A DNA stretch of 64,000 nucleotides from CAVXGU01 sp963761615 (GCA_963761615.1 CAVXGU010000004.1:558001-622000); one strand, 5' to 3'. Counted from the stretch's first letter, positions 1 through 9,134 are shown. A program made the numbers and translations. Notes: generated by a model not told the origin, from the letters alone.

Positions 1-1628
1 ACCTGGTACAGGTCCATGCCGCCGATGGCGCCCGAGCTCTTGTGGTACGGCCCCATGCCGCTCACGCCGTCGAGCGCGATCGCCGTCAGCGTGCCGTCGT
101 GCGTGACGCCCACGCGGTACTTCTGCGTCGTCGGCCAGCGGCCGTGCACGCCGACGAAGTCCTCGTAGCGCGAGAGCTCGAGCTTGACGGGCGAGCCCGC
201 GGCTCTTGCGAGGGCGGCCGCGATCAGGTCGGCGTCCTGGTTCTGGTTCTTGTTGCCGAACCCGCCGCCCATGTAGTGGCAGATCACGCGCACGTTCTCG
301 GCCGGGATCCCCAGATCGCGGGCCGTGTCGGTGCGGCAGTTGGAGATGCCCTGCGTCGGCGTGTAGAGCGTGAGCGAATCGCCGTCCCAGCTGGCCACCG
401 CGGCGCGCGGCTCCAGCTGCGCGTTGTGCACGAACGTGGTCGTGAAGCGATCCTCGAACACGCGGTCCGCGGCGGCGAACCCGGCGCCGACGTCGCCCTC
501 GGTGGCGACCATCGGCTGCGGCTCGTTCTTCGCGTCGAGCGCGAGGTTGCCCTCCGGCCAGACGAGCGGCGCACCCGGCTCGAGCGCGGCGTCGTGATCG
601 AGCACGAAGGGGAGCGGCTCGTACTCGACGTCGATCAGATGCAGCGCGTCCTCGGCGATGTGCCGATCGACGGCGGCGACGGCGGCGACCGGCTCCCCGA
701 CGAAGCGCACGGGGTTGCTGAAGATGGGGCGCTTGTGCTTCGTGATCTTCTTGATCTGATCGCTGTACTGGCGGCCCCCGGCCACCGATCCGGCGCCCCA
801 GACGATCTGCGTCGTCTCGTGCGTGAGGATCGCGCGCACGCCGGGCAGCGCCTGTGCGCGGCTCGTGTCGATGCGCCGGATCCGCGCGTGCGGGTGGGGG
901 CTGCGCAGCACCTGCGCGTACAGCATCCCGGGCAGCTTCACGTCGTCGGTGTAGGCGGCCGCGCCGGTGGATCGCTCGACGGCGTCGATGCGCGGCGCGG
1001 GCCGGCCGACGACCGCCAGGGGCGGCAGTCCCTCGGTCGACGCGTGGGGCGGGGCGCTGCGGCCGCCTGTCGCGACGACGGCCTCGATGTAGCGGTTGTA
1101 GTTCGAGCAGCGGCAGAGATTGCCCGTCATCGCCGCGCGCGCCTCGGCGGGGGTCGGCGTCGGGTTGGCCGCGAGCAGCGCCGTGGCGGCCATCAGCTGG
1201 CCGGACGTGCAGAAGCCGCACTGCGGGCCGTCGTGCTCGACGAACGCGTCCTGCAGCGGGCTGAGGTGCCCCTGCGGGGCGAGCCCCTCGACGGTCTGGA
1301 TCGATCGCCCGTCCACCCACACCGCCAGCTGGCTGCACGAGTACACGGGCTTGCCGTCGAGGAGCACGGTGCAGGCGCCGCACTCGCCGCGGTTACAGCC
1401 GATCTTCGTGCCGGTCAGATCGAGCTGGTCGCGCAGGACTTCGGCGAGCGTCGATCGATCTTCGACCGCGATCTCCCGCGGCGAGCCGTTCACGGTCAGG
1501 CGAATCGTCGTCTGCGGGGCCGGCGGTGCGTCGGCGGCGCCGGCCGCGGCGACGTGCGGAAGCGTGGTGGCGACGGCGACGGCTGTTCCCGTGCGTTCGA
1601 GAAATGTCCGGCGGGAAATCGGTTCCAT
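1..1628 (-). CDS. Fused xanthine dehydrogenase/aldehyde oxidase-type molybdenum hydroxylase (3' end cut by window)
   Basis: The gene starts at ATG 1628 behind a G-rich Shine-Dalgarno stretch and runs off the left edge, giving 542 codons here. Residues 5-10 (SRRTFL) and the following Ala-rich segment form a Tat signal. Residues 40-110 are a plant-type 2Fe-2S ferredoxin domain (Cys78, 83, 86, 98). A second 2Fe-2S domain follows (Cys137, 140, 172, 174). From about residue 205 the molybdopterin-binding large-subunit domain begins, and a GGGFGNKN motif is visible near the edge. Most relatives, such as isoquinoline 1-oxidoreductase or aldehyde dehydrogenase IorAB/PaoAC types, keep the FeS and Mo parts on separate subunits; here they are one chain. 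It probably hydroxylates an aldehyde or N-heterocycle in the periplasm. Substrate unknown. Confidence 0.9.
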   Translation of the reverse strand, partial: MEPISRRTFLERTGTAVAVATTLPHVAAAGAADAPPAPQTTIRLTVNGSPREIAVEDRSTLAEVLRDQLDLTGTKIGCNRGECGACTVLLDGKPVYSCSQLAVWVDGRSIQTVEGLAPQGHLSPLQDAFVEHDGPQCGFCTSGQLMAATALLAANPTPTPAEARAAMTGNLCRCSNYNRYIEAVVATGGRSAPPHASTEGLPPLAVVGRPAPRIDAVERSTGAAAYTDDVKLPGMLYAQVLRSPHPHARIRRIDTSRAQALPGVRAILTHETTQIVWGAGSVAGGRQYSDQIKKITKHKRPIFSNPVRFVGEPVAAVAAVDRHIAEDALHLIDVEYEPLPFVLDHDAALEPGAPLVWPEGNLALDAKNEPQPMVATEGDVGAGFAAADRVFEDRFTTTFVHNAQLEPRAAVASWDGDSLTLYTPTQGISNCRTDTARDLGIPAENVRVICHYMGGGFGNKNQNQDADLIAAALARAAGSPVKLELSRYEDFVGVHGRWPTTQKYRVGVTHDGTLTAIALDGVSGMGPYHKSSGAIGGMDLYQ

Positions 1629-1831
1629 GGATCCCCCCGCTGCAGGTGTGCGAGCGTGCGCCGAGTCTACGCTTCGGAACCAGAAGCCGCAACCCACCGG
1701 ATCTCACCAGTTCTTGTGGTCCTCTCGCGTTTTCATACCTTATCTTGTGGGTCGCGACTTCGCCTCATCCGACAGATACTCTGCACGCGCGGAGGAATGT
1801 CATCGATTATCATGGCGCGCCCGGAGGTCCG

Positions 1832-3967
1832 ATGAGACGAACGATCACTCGATTGGCGGCAGCGTGCGGGTTGCTGGCGGTGGCGGTGTGGGTGACGCCG
1901 ACGCTGTCGGGCCAGCAGCAACAGCAGCGCATGCCGAGCACGGCGAACGGCGAATGGCCGATGTACACGGCGAGCCTCGATGGCAGCCGGTACTCGCCGC
2001 TCGACCAGATCAACGCCAGCAACTTCAACAACCTCGAGGTTGCCTGGACGTTCAGCACGAACAACCTGGGTCCGCGCCCCGAGAACAAGCTCGAGGGCAC
2101 GCCGATCATGGTCAACGGCACGCTGTACGCGACGGCAGGCACCAGCCGTTCCGTCGTGGCGCTCGATCCGGCGACGGGCCAGCTCCTGTGGACCTATCAC
2201 CTCGACGAAGGTGATCGCGCCTCGCGGTGGGCGCCGCGCCAGCTCTCGGGCCGCGGGCTGTCCTACTGGACCGACGGACACGGCGACGAGCGCGTCATCT
2301 ACATCACGATCGGCTACCGGCTGGTCGAGCTGAACGCCAAGACGGGCCGTCCGATCGAGACCTTCGGCACGCACGGCATCCTCGACCTGAAGGTCGGCGC
2401 CTACATCGGCAACGACAAGCAGGTGGACCTCGAAAAGGCCGAGATCGGCGTGCACTCGACGCCGACCGTCGTCAACGACACGGTGATCGTCGGGTCGTCG
2501 ATGTTCGAGGGGCTGGGCTACCGCTACAGCACGAACGTCAAGGGGCTGGTGCGCGCGTTCGACGTGCGGACGGGCAAGCAGCTCTGGCGGTTCGACACGA
2601 TCCCGAAGCCGGGTGAGTTCGGCAACGAGACGTGGGAGGAGGGTTCGTGGGAGTACTCGGGCAACACCGGCGTGTGGACGCAGATCAGCGTCGACCCGGC
2701 GAACAACCTCGTGTACCTGCCGGTCGAGACGCCGACGATCGACGAGTATGGCGGCAACCGCCCCGGCAATAACCTGTTCGCCGAGAGCATCGTCGCCGTC
2801 GACCTGCATACCGGCCAGCGCAAGTGGTACTTCCAGCAGGTGCACCACGGATTGTGGGACTTCGACAACTCGTCGGCGTCGTTGCTGATCGACACGACGG
2901 TGAACGGGCAGCCGCGGAAACTCCTGGCGCAGCCGACCAAGCAGGGCTGGCTGTACGTCTTCGACCGGATCACGGGCGAGCCGATCTGGCCGATTGTCGA
3001 GACGCCGGTTCCGCAGACGGACATCCCGGGCGAGAAGACGTCGCCGACGCAGCCGATTCCCTCCGCGCCGCCGCCCTACTCGCGGACGTTCATCAGCAAG
3101 GACGACGTCGTGGACTTCACGCCGGCCATCCACCAGCAGGCGCTGGACAACCTGAGCCACTACCGCTGGGAGCAGTCCCCGTTCGTGCCGCCGACCGGTC
3201 CGGACTCGAAGTGGGCCGGCGCGATCAACATCGGCAACACGGCGGGCGGGATCAACTGGCCGGGCGCGGGCTTCGATCCCGAGACGGGCATCGCCTACAT
3301 GCCCGCGAGCGACGCGAACGTGTCGATTGGTTCCTTCACCCGGGAAGAGTTCGAGCAGATCCGCGTCGAGAACCAGACCCAGCCGCGGAAGCCGCGCTGG
3401 GAGGCCGAGCCGAACTACGGGCTCCCCAGTGCCCGTGGCGGTGCGCCCGCGGCGGCAGGACGTGGGGCGGCCGGCCGTGGCGCCGCAGGACGGGGCGCGG
3501 GCGGCGGCGCGGCGGCCTTCCCGGGCGGCCGGGCCGGGCTGGGCGTCGGTCTCGACGGGCTCCCGATCGTCAAGCCGCCCTACGGCGTGCTCTCGGCGAT
3601 CGACCTCAAGAACGGCACCTTGAAGTTCAGCGTGACGCGCGGCAGCACGCCGGACAACATCAAGAACAACCCGCTGCTCAAGGGTCTGGACATTCCGAAG
3701 ACCGGCCAGACCGGCAACGTGGGCGAACTGATCACCAAGACGGTCGTCGTCGTCGGTGAGCCGACGGAGACCACCCAGCCCGACGGCACGCGCGCCGCGA
3801 AGCTGGAAGCCTTCGACAAGAACAACGGGGCGGTGGTCGGCGCGGTGCTGATGCCGGGGCATCAGAGCGGGTCGCCGATGACCTACTCGGTCAACGGCAA
3901 GCAGTACATCATCGTGGCGGTCAGCGGCACCGACGGCGCCGAGTACGTCGCTTACACTCTTCCATAA
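1832..3967 (+). CDS. Exported PQQ-dependent dehydrogenase, copy 1
   Basis: A 711-residue quinoprotein with an N-terminal signal peptide (MRRTITRL to about residue 27) and a full-length beta-propeller of the glucose/alcohol dehydrogenase PQQ family, lacking the N-terminal membrane domain of Gcd. ATG 1832 is preceded by GGAGG at ideal spacing. The family active-site motif appears as HHGLWDFD near residue 345. The propeller is interrupted at about residues 540-570 by a Gly/Arg/Ala-rich low-complexity loop (repeated GRGA). It should oxidise an alcohol or sugar in the periplasm and pass electrons to quinone or cytochrome c. No heme motif is present, so an external acceptor is needed. Copy 2 follows directly. 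Substrate cannot be read from the sequence. Confidence 0.93.
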   Translation: MRRTITRLAAACGLLAVAVWVTPTLSGQQQQQRMPSTANGEWPMYTASLDGSRYSPLDQINASNFNNLEVAWTFSTNNLGPRPENKLEGTPIMVNGTLYATAGTSRSVVALDPATGQLLWTYHLDEGDRASRWAPRQLSGRGLSYWTDGHGDERVIYITIGYRLVELNAKTGRPIETFGTHGILDLKVGAYIGNDKQVDLEKAEIGVHSTPTVVNDTVIVGSSMFEGLGYRYSTNVKGLVRAFDVRTGKQLWRFDTIPKPGEFGNETWEEGSWEYSGNTGVWTQISVDPANNLVYLPVETPTIDEYGGNRPGNNLFAESIVAVDLHTGQRKWYFQQVHHGLWDFDNSSASLLIDTTVNGQPRKLLAQPTKQGWLYVFDRITGEPIWPIVETPVPQTDIPGEKTSPTQPIPSAPPPYSRTFISKDDVVDFTPAIHQQALDNLSHYRWEQSPFVPPTGPDSKWAGAINIGNTAGGINWPGAGFDPETGIAYMPASDANVSIGSFTREEFEQIRVENQTQPRKPRWEAEPNYGLPSARGGAPAAAGRGAAGRGAAGRGAGGGAAAFPGGRAGLGVGLDGLPIVKPPYGVLSAIDLKNGTLKFSVTRGSTPDNIKNNPLLKGLDIPKTGQTGNVGELITKTVVVVGEPTETTQPDGTRAAKLEAFDKNNGAVVGAVLMPGHQSGSPMTYSVNGKQYIIVAVSGTDGAEYVAYTLP

Positions 3968-3980
3968 AGTCTGGTTCTGT

Positions 3981-4010
3981 CAGCGGACACGCCTTCGGGC
4001 GTGTCCGCTG
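3981..4010 (+). terminator. Perfect hairpin with TTCG loop after PQQ dehydrogenase 1
   Basis: A 13-bp perfect inverted repeat (3981-3993 and 3998-4010) closes on a TTCG tetraloop 13 bases after the stop codon. Only a weak T-containing tail (CGTCTT) follows, so it is either a weak intrinsic terminator or an RNA-stabilising 3' hairpin. Confidence 0.7.
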
Positions 4011-4239
4011 CGTCTTCCGGCGGTGCGATCGCGCGATTCCCGCCTGTTCCCGTCTTTTGTGCTCCCACCATCGAGTCAGCCGGACGCGGCCCGCGGCGCC
4101 GCGGCGGGCCCGCCAGGCGAGGCGCTATAATTTCCGAATCGACACACGGCGAAGTGGGGCCGATAGACCGTTTTTTCACAATTCGGACTCTGCGCGGAAA
4201 GCCGCGTAATCGCATATCATTGCGACCCTTGGAGGTCTA

Positions 4240-6393
4240 ATGGGACGAACGCTCACTCGATTGACGGTAGCGTGCGGGCTACTGGCGGCGGCAGTGTGGG
4301 GGATGCCGACGCTTTCCGGCCAGACGCAGCAGTCGTACGCACCGAGCACTGCGAAAGGCGAGTGGCCGAGCTACACGGGCAGCCTGGATGGCAGCCGGTA
4401 CTCACCGCTCGACCAGATCAACGCCAGCAACTTCAAGAACCTCGAGATTGCCTGGACGTTCAGCACCGATAACCTGGGCCCGCGCCCCGAGAACAAGCTC
4501 GAGGGCACGCCGATCATGGTCAACGGCACGCTGTACGCGACGGCAGGCACCAGCCGTTCCGTCGTCGCGCTCAACCCGACGACCGGCCAGTTGCTGTGGG
4601 CCTACCATCTCGATGAGGGCGAGCGCGCCACGCGGTGGGCGCCCCGTCAGCTGTCGGGCCGCGGGCTGTCCTACTGGACCGACGGACACGGCGACGAGCG
4701 CGTCATCTACATCACGATCGGCTACCGGCTGGTCGAGCTGAACGCCAAGACGGGCCGTCCGATCGAGACCTTCGGCACGCACGGCATCCTCGACCTGAAG
4801 GTCGGCGCCTACATCGGCAACGACAAGCAGGTGGACCTCGAAAAGGCCGAGATCGGCGTGCACTCGACGCCGACCGTCGTCAACGACACGGTGATCGTCG
4901 GGTCGTCGATGTTCGAGGGGCTGGGCTACCGCTACAGCACGAACGTCAAGGGGCTGGTGCGCGCGTTCGACGTGCGGACGGGCAAGCAGCTCTGGCGGTT
5001 CAACACGATCCCGAAGCCGGGCGAGTTCGGCAACGAGACGTGGGAAGAGGGCTCGTGGGAGTACACCGGCAACGTCGGCGTGTGGACGCAGATCAGCGTC
5101 GACCCGGCGAACAACCTCGTGTACCTCCCGGTCGAGACGCCGACGATCGACGAGTACGGCGGCAACCGGCCCGGCAACGACCTGTTCGCCGAGAGCATCG
5201 TCGCCGTCGACCTGCACACCGGCCAGCGCAAGTGGTACTTCCAGCAGGTGCACCACGGCCTGTGGGACGACGACAACTCGTCGGCGTCGCTCCTGATTGA
5301 CACGTCGGTCAACGGGCAGCCGCGCAAGCTCCTGGCGCAGCCGACCAAGCAGGGCTGGCTGTACGTCTTCGACCGGATCACGGGCCAGCCGATCTGGCCG
5401 ATCCCGGAGACGCCGGTTCCGCAGACCGACATCCCGGGCGAGAAGACGTCGCCCACGCAGCCGATTCCTTCGGCGCCTCCGCCCTACTCGCGGACGTTCA
5501 TCAGCACCAACGACGTGGTCGACTTCACGCCGGCCATCCACCAGCAGGCGCTCGACAACCTGAGCCACTACCGCTGGGAGCAGTCGCCGTTCGTGCCGCC
5601 GACCGGTCCGAACTCGAAGTGGGCTGGGGCGATCAACATCGGCAACACCAGCGGCGGCATCAACTGGCCGGGCGCGGGCTTCGACCCGGAGACGGGCATC
5701 GCCTACATGCCGGCCAACGACTCGAACGTCAGCATCGGGAGCTTCACTGAAGAAGAGTTCGAAGCGATCCGTGTCGAGAACCAGACCCAGCCGCGGAAGC
5801 CGCGCTGGGAGGCCGAGCCGAACTACGGGCTGCCCAGCGCGCGTGGCGCCGAGGCGGGTCGCGGCGGTCGTGGCGCGGCGGGCCGCGGTGCGGCAGCCGG
5901 CCGCGGCGGTCGCGGTGCGGCGGCGGGAGGCCGTGGCGGGTTCGTCGGCGGTCGCGGCGGCCTCACGCAGGGCCTGGACGGTCTTCCGATCGTCAAGCCG
6001 CCCTACGGCGTGCTGTCGGCGATCGATCTGAAGGACGGTAAGCTGCTGTTCTCGGTGCCGGCCGGTGACACGCCGGACAACATCAAGAACAACCCGCTGC
6101 TCAAGGGCCTCAACATCCCGAAGACCGGCCAGGGCGGCAACGTCGGCGAGCTGATCACGAAGACGGTCGTGGTCGTCGGCGAGCCGCAGGAGACCACCCA
6201 GCCCGACGGCACGCGCGCCGCGAAGCTGGTGGCCTACAACAAGCAGACGGGCGCGGTCGAGGGCGAAGTGCTGATGCCGGCGCATCAGAGCGGGTCGCCG
6301 ATGACCTACTCGATCAACGGCAAGCAGTACATTGTCGTCGCGGTGAGCGGCAACGGTGGCGGCGGCCGGTACGTCGCCTACAGCCTGCCCTAG
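4240..6393 (+). CDS. Exported PQQ-dependent dehydrogenase, copy 2
   Basis: A 717-residue tandem paralogue of the preceding gene, with the same signal peptide pattern, propeller and active-site motif (HHGLWDDD here, so the residue after the conserved Trp-Asp is Asp instead of Phe). ATG 4240 lies behind GGAGGTCTA. The Gly/Arg-rich loop near residues 545-580 is longer and differs from copy 1, whereas bases 4654-5001 are identical to 2246-2593 of copy 1. That contrast points to recent gene conversion of the structural core with free drift of the loop. Predicted periplasmic alcohol or sugar oxidation with PQQ. Its own spacer (3968-4239) and terminator suggest it can be transcribed separately from copy 1. 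Confidence 0.93.
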   Translation: MGRTLTRLTVACGLLAAAVWGMPTLSGQTQQSYAPSTAKGEWPSYTGSLDGSRYSPLDQINASNFKNLEIAWTFSTDNLGPRPENKLEGTPIMVNGTLYATAGTSRSVVALNPTTGQLLWAYHLDEGERATRWAPRQLSGRGLSYWTDGHGDERVIYITIGYRLVELNAKTGRPIETFGTHGILDLKVGAYIGNDKQVDLEKAEIGVHSTPTVVNDTVIVGSSMFEGLGYRYSTNVKGLVRAFDVRTGKQLWRFNTIPKPGEFGNETWEEGSWEYTGNVGVWTQISVDPANNLVYLPVETPTIDEYGGNRPGNDLFAESIVAVDLHTGQRKWYFQQVHHGLWDDDNSSASLLIDTSVNGQPRKLLAQPTKQGWLYVFDRITGQPIWPIPETPVPQTDIPGEKTSPTQPIPSAPPPYSRTFISTNDVVDFTPAIHQQALDNLSHYRWEQSPFVPPTGPNSKWAGAINIGNTSGGINWPGAGFDPETGIAYMPANDSNVSIGSFTEEEFEAIRVENQTQPRKPRWEAEPNYGLPSARGAEAGRGGRGAAGRGAAAGRGGRGAAAGGRGGFVGGRGGLTQGLDGLPIVKPPYGVLSAIDLKDGKLLFSVPAGDTPDNIKNNPLLKGLNIPKTGQGGNVGELITKTVVVVGEPQETTQPDGTRAAKLVAYNKQTGAVEGEVLMPAHQSGSPMTYSINGKQYIVVAVSGNGGGGRYVAYSLP

Positions 6394-6420
6394 GACAGGG
6401 ACACACCGGAGTACCGACCG

Positions 6421-6454
6421 GGGGGAGCGGATCGACAGAATCCGCTCCCCCTTT
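6421..6454 (+). terminator. Rho-independent terminator after PQQ dehydrogenase 2
   Basis: A 12-bp perfect stem (6421-6432 with 6440-6451), 7-base loop, followed by TTTCTATTT. It ends the plus-strand PQQ transcript and sits against the 3' end of the convergent minus-strand gene. Confidence 0.85.
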
Positions 6455-7285
6455 CTATTTCTGCAGGGTGTCTTTGACGCGGCCGAGCATGAAGCCGAGC
6501 GCTTCCTTCGGTACCTTGGTGATGAACGGCTTGATGATCCAGCCGAGGGCGAAGGGCACGTCGCGCGAGAGCGACACCGACTCGCACTGGACGTAGGTCC
6601 CGCCGTCGCGTTCGAGAAACCGCCAGTACGTGTTCATCGCCCAGAGGAAGCCGCTGTCGTGGCCGGGTTGTCGCTCGTGCTCGTCCGGCCCGCCAGGGTC
6701 GGCGACCTCGGTCACCTTCGTGCTGCGGATGCTGCTGTAGGCGCGGTCGGAGGCCGGACGGACGAACTCCACCTCGTTCTCGGTGTCAATCGTCGCCGAG
6801 ATCACGGTCTTCATGTGGAAGCGGAGGAACACCCGGAAGTGATCGCCGTCGCGGCTCAGCGTCTTCGACTGGACGATCGCCGGCGAGAAGATTCTCGCGT
6901 GGTCGTCGTAATCCTGCATCAGCGAGACGGCGGCGGCGACCGTCGCGCCCGGCACGAAGACGACGCCGATCCAGTCGTGAATCAGCCCGTCGTCGATCTT
7001 GACGGCGTGGCCGGCGTCGAGGGTCGTCATCTTCTCGACGACCACCAGCCCCCGCTGCAGCCGCGAGAGAACGTCGCGCCGTTTCCCGGCGTCGGTGATG
7101 GTGTCGGACCAGAGGAACGACGAGGGCTCGGCGACCTCGGTCGCGATCCGGCGGTCGGTCAACTCCACGTAGCGCTGGAACGACGCCAGGGTGTGCGGCT
7201 GCAGGTCGGCGGCTGCGGCCGGACGCGCCGCCAGCGCGGCCAGCGCACACGCGCCCGCGAAGGACGACGTTCGCCGACGCATCAT
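6455..7285 (-). CDS. Exported protein of unknown function, SRPBCC-like
   Basis: A 276-residue protein with an Arg-rich start and a hydrophobic Ala-rich signal peptide ending near residue 25. I do not recognise a specific family. The pattern of the mature part (alternating hydrophobic strands, a segment reading RVFLRFHMKT, a C-terminal WIIKPFITKVPKEAL helix) resembles the START/SRPBCC ligand-binding fold seen in many exported Acidobacteriota proteins. No catalytic motif is evident. Two adjacent ATG codons (7285, 7282) are possible starts. It is divergent from the ABC ATPase gene with 58 bp between the starts. Confidence 0.75.
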   Translation of the reverse strand: MMRRRTSSFAGACALAALAARPAAAADLQPHTLASFQRYVELTDRRIATEVAEPSSFLWSDTITDAGKRRDVLSRLQRGLVVVEKMTTLDAGHAVKIDDGLIHDWIGVVFVPGATVAAAVSLMQDYDDHARIFSPAIVQSKTLSRDGDHFRVFLRFHMKTVISATIDTENEVEFVRPASDRAYSSIRSTKVTEVADPGGPDEHERQPGHDSGFLWAMNTYWRFLERDGGTYVQCESVSLSRDVPFALGWIIKPFITKVPKEALGFMLGRVKDTLQK

Positions 7286-7343
7286 GTCGTGAATCTAGCA
7301 CAGGGGCGTTCGGCCGCCCGGCGTTGGGTAGAATGCCTGTATC

Positions 7344-8234
7344 GTGTCGATTGACGGCGCGCCCGTCCTCGAGCTCACCGACGCCGTCGTCGTCAAGGAC
7401 GGGGCGCGCGCGCTCGACGGTCTGACGCTCACGATCCGGACCGGCCAGCACACGGCCATCGTCGGACCCAACGGCTCCGGCAAGACGACGCTCGTCAATC
7501 TGCTGACCCACCACGACCGGGCGCTCGCGCGGCCGGGCGGCCCAGCGCCCGTGCGGGTGTTCGGGGGAGAGCGCTGGGACGTCTTCGACCTGCGGTCGCG
7601 CCTGGGCGTCGTGTCCGCCGACCTCCATCAGCGGTTCGTCGCGGGGAACAGCAACGGACGCATCCGGGGCGAGGACGCCGTGGTGTCGGCGTTCTTCTCG
7701 AGCCACGGCGTCCAGGCGCACGTGCGCGTGACGGCGGCCATGCGCCGGCGCGCCGGCGAGGCGCTCGACCGCGTCGGCGCCAGCCACCTCGCGGACCGCA
7801 CGATGGACCGGATGTCGACGGGGGAGGCGCGTCGCATCCTGATCGCCCGCGCGCTGGTCCGCGAGCCGGCCGCCCTGGTGCTCGACGAGCCCACGGCGGG
7901 TCTCGACGTGGTGGCGCGCCACCGCTTTCTCCACGATGTGAACCGCGTGGCGGCGGAAGGGACCACGCTCGTGCTGGTCACCCACCACGTGGAGGAAATC
8001 GTGCCCGAGATCGACCGGGTGGTGCTGATCAAGGCAGGCCGGGTGGCGGCCGACGGACCCAAGGCCGCGATGCTCGCCGACGGCCCGCTGAGCGACGCCT
8101 TCGGCGCGCCGATCACCGTCGGCCGCGACGGCGCCCACTACTTCATGCGGGCCTACGGCGCTTTCGAGATCGGTGTCGCCCCGAGATCGGTGTCGCCGCG
8201 GACCTTCAGGTCCGCCGATGCGGAGCCGACCTGA
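7344..8234 (+). CDS. Stand-alone ABC transporter ATP-binding protein
   Basis: A 296-residue ATPase starting at GTG 7344; the nearby ATG 7333 is in another frame. Walker A is GPNGSGKTT near residue 40, the signature is MSTGEARR (degenerate from LSGGQ), and Walker B plus the D-loop read VLDEPTAGLD. The H-loop lies in VTHHVEE. The layout resembles ModF/YbbA-like single-domain ATPases; no permease or binding protein lies nearby, so a partner elsewhere or a non-transport role is possible. The last roughly 22 residues are not family sequence. They are encoded by a REP-like repeat that supplies the stop codon inside one of its palindromes. Confidence 0.88.
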   Translation: MSIDGAPVLELTDAVVVKDGARALDGLTLTIRTGQHTAIVGPNGSGKTTLVNLLTHHDRALARPGGPAPVRVFGGERWDVFDLRSRLGVVSADLHQRFVAGNSNGRIRGEDAVVSAFFSSHGVQAHVRVTAAMRRRAGEALDRVGASHLADRTMDRMSTGEARRILIARALVREPAALVLDEPTAGLDVVARHRFLHDVNRVAAEGTTLVLVTHHVEEIVPEIDRVVLIKAGRVAADGPKAAMLADGPLSDAFGAPITVGRDGAHYFMRAYGAFEIGVAPRSVSPRTFRSADAEPT

Positions 8235-8265
8235 AGGTCGGCCGCCACAGCGAAACGAAGACGGC
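8164..8265 (+). repeat. REP-like double-palindrome element, copy A
   Basis: It contains the two palindromes shared by all four copies: GCGGACCT-TC-AGGTCCGC (8198-8215) and GCCGACCT-GA-AGGTCGGC (8225-8242), joined by about nine bases. They are preceded by duplicated CGAGATCGGTGTCGCC and followed by a CGAAACGAAGAC tail. It lies between convergent genes and overlaps the 3' end of the ABC ATPase gene, whose TGA stop is inside the second palindrome. Confidence 0.88.
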
Positions 8266-8285
8266 TCGAGCCGGGCGCACGGGCC

Positions 8286-8648
8286 TCAGAACGACGCGAT
8301 CAACAGACAGGCCCAGCCGGCGAGGAACGCGACGCCGCCGATCGGCGTGATCGCGCCGAGGATGGATACGCCGGACACGGCGAGCGCGTAGAGGCTGCCG
8401 GAGAAGAGCACGATGCCCGCGGTGAAGGACCAGCCCGCGGCGGGCAGCAGCCGGCTGTCGACGCGCCCGATGAGCGCCGCGACCGCGAGGATCGCCAGCG
8501 CGTGATACATCTGGTATCGCACGCCGGTTTCGAAGACGGCGAGCATGTCGGGGGAGAGCCGCCCGCGCAGGCCGTGCGCCGCGAACGCACCGAGCCCGAC
8601 GCCCGTCGCGCCCGCGAGCGCGCCGACGAAGAGAAATGTTCGAGTCAT
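8286..8648 (-). CDS. DUF423 family small membrane protein
   Basis: A 120-residue protein with four predicted membrane helices. The conserved opening (GALAGATGVGLGAFAAHGL), the YQMYHALAIL segment and the GGVAFLAGW ending are typical of the DUF423/YgdD family of unknown function. I take ATG 8648; an in-frame GTG at 8657 would add three residues, and neither has a strong Shine-Dalgarno. The gene converges on the ABC ATPase across repeat copy A. Confidence 0.88.
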   Translation of the reverse strand: MTRTFLFVGALAGATGVGLGAFAAHGLRGRLSPDMLAVFETGVRYQMYHALAILAVAALIGRVDSRLLPAAGWSFTAGIVLFSGSLYALAVSGVSILGAITPIGGVAFLAGWACLLIASF

Positions 8649-8705
8649 AGACAACACGGCATGATATCAGCGAACCGGAGCACACCGGGAACCTGGGAGG
8701 TCCAC

Positions 8706-9134
8706 ATGATGGCACGACGGCAGTTGCTGGGCGGCGCCGTACTCGGTGGATGGCTCGGCGCCGAGGCGCTGCAGGCCCGTCCCGCAGCGGCGGCTCAACT
8801 GGACGACGAGGCGCGACGCATCGAGGACATCGTCGGCAAGCTGGGCGCGCTGCGCGACGCGATGGTCTCGCAGAGCGACTTCCACGAGATTGCGGCCGTC
8901 CGTGACCAGCAGAAGCAGTTCCTCCGAGCCCAGGGCAAGTTCCCCGACTTCATCGAAGTCGGCACCGACGTCTGGTTCGACGTCTACGACTGGCACTTGC
9001 GCAACCGGCTGGTTCCGACTGTGGGCACCGACGCCAGCGGCCGCTACACGATCACGCTGCTGACGACGACCGTGATCATGCGTCCCGACATGCCGCAGTC
9101 ACGCTACGTCGGGCTGCCCTACGATGCGCGTTGA
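8706..9134 (+). CDS. Small Tat-exported protein of unknown function
   Basis: A 142-residue product. ATG 8706 (or the adjacent ATG 8709) follows a clear GGGAGG ribosome site. The N-terminus reads MARRQLLGG followed by an Ala/Gly segment, a compact Tat-type signal. The mature protein begins with a helical Asp/Glu/Arg-rich stretch and ends with FIEVGTDVWFDVYDWHLRN and a hydrophobic strand. I do not recognise the family. Its stop overlaps the possible upstream start region of the next gene, so the two may be co-transcribed. Confidence 0.72.
   Translation: MMARRQLLGGAVLGGWLGAEALQARPAAAAQLDDEARRIEDIVGKLGALRDAMVSQSDFHEIAAVRDQQKQFLRAQGKFPDFIEVGTDVWFDVYDWHLRNRLVPTVGTDASGRYTITLLTTTVIMRPDMPQSRYVGLPYDAR

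Noticed and set aside
42..1835. Long plus-strand open frame opposite the molybdenum hydroxylase gene
   Set aside because: Arg/Val/His-rich composition with no domain; it is the antisense shadow of the real minus-strand gene, which carries clear 2Fe-2S and Mo motifs.
8286..8590. Alternative frames over the DUF423 gene
   Set aside because: Ser/Arg-rich shadow translations; only one frame gives the membrane-helix pattern of the family.
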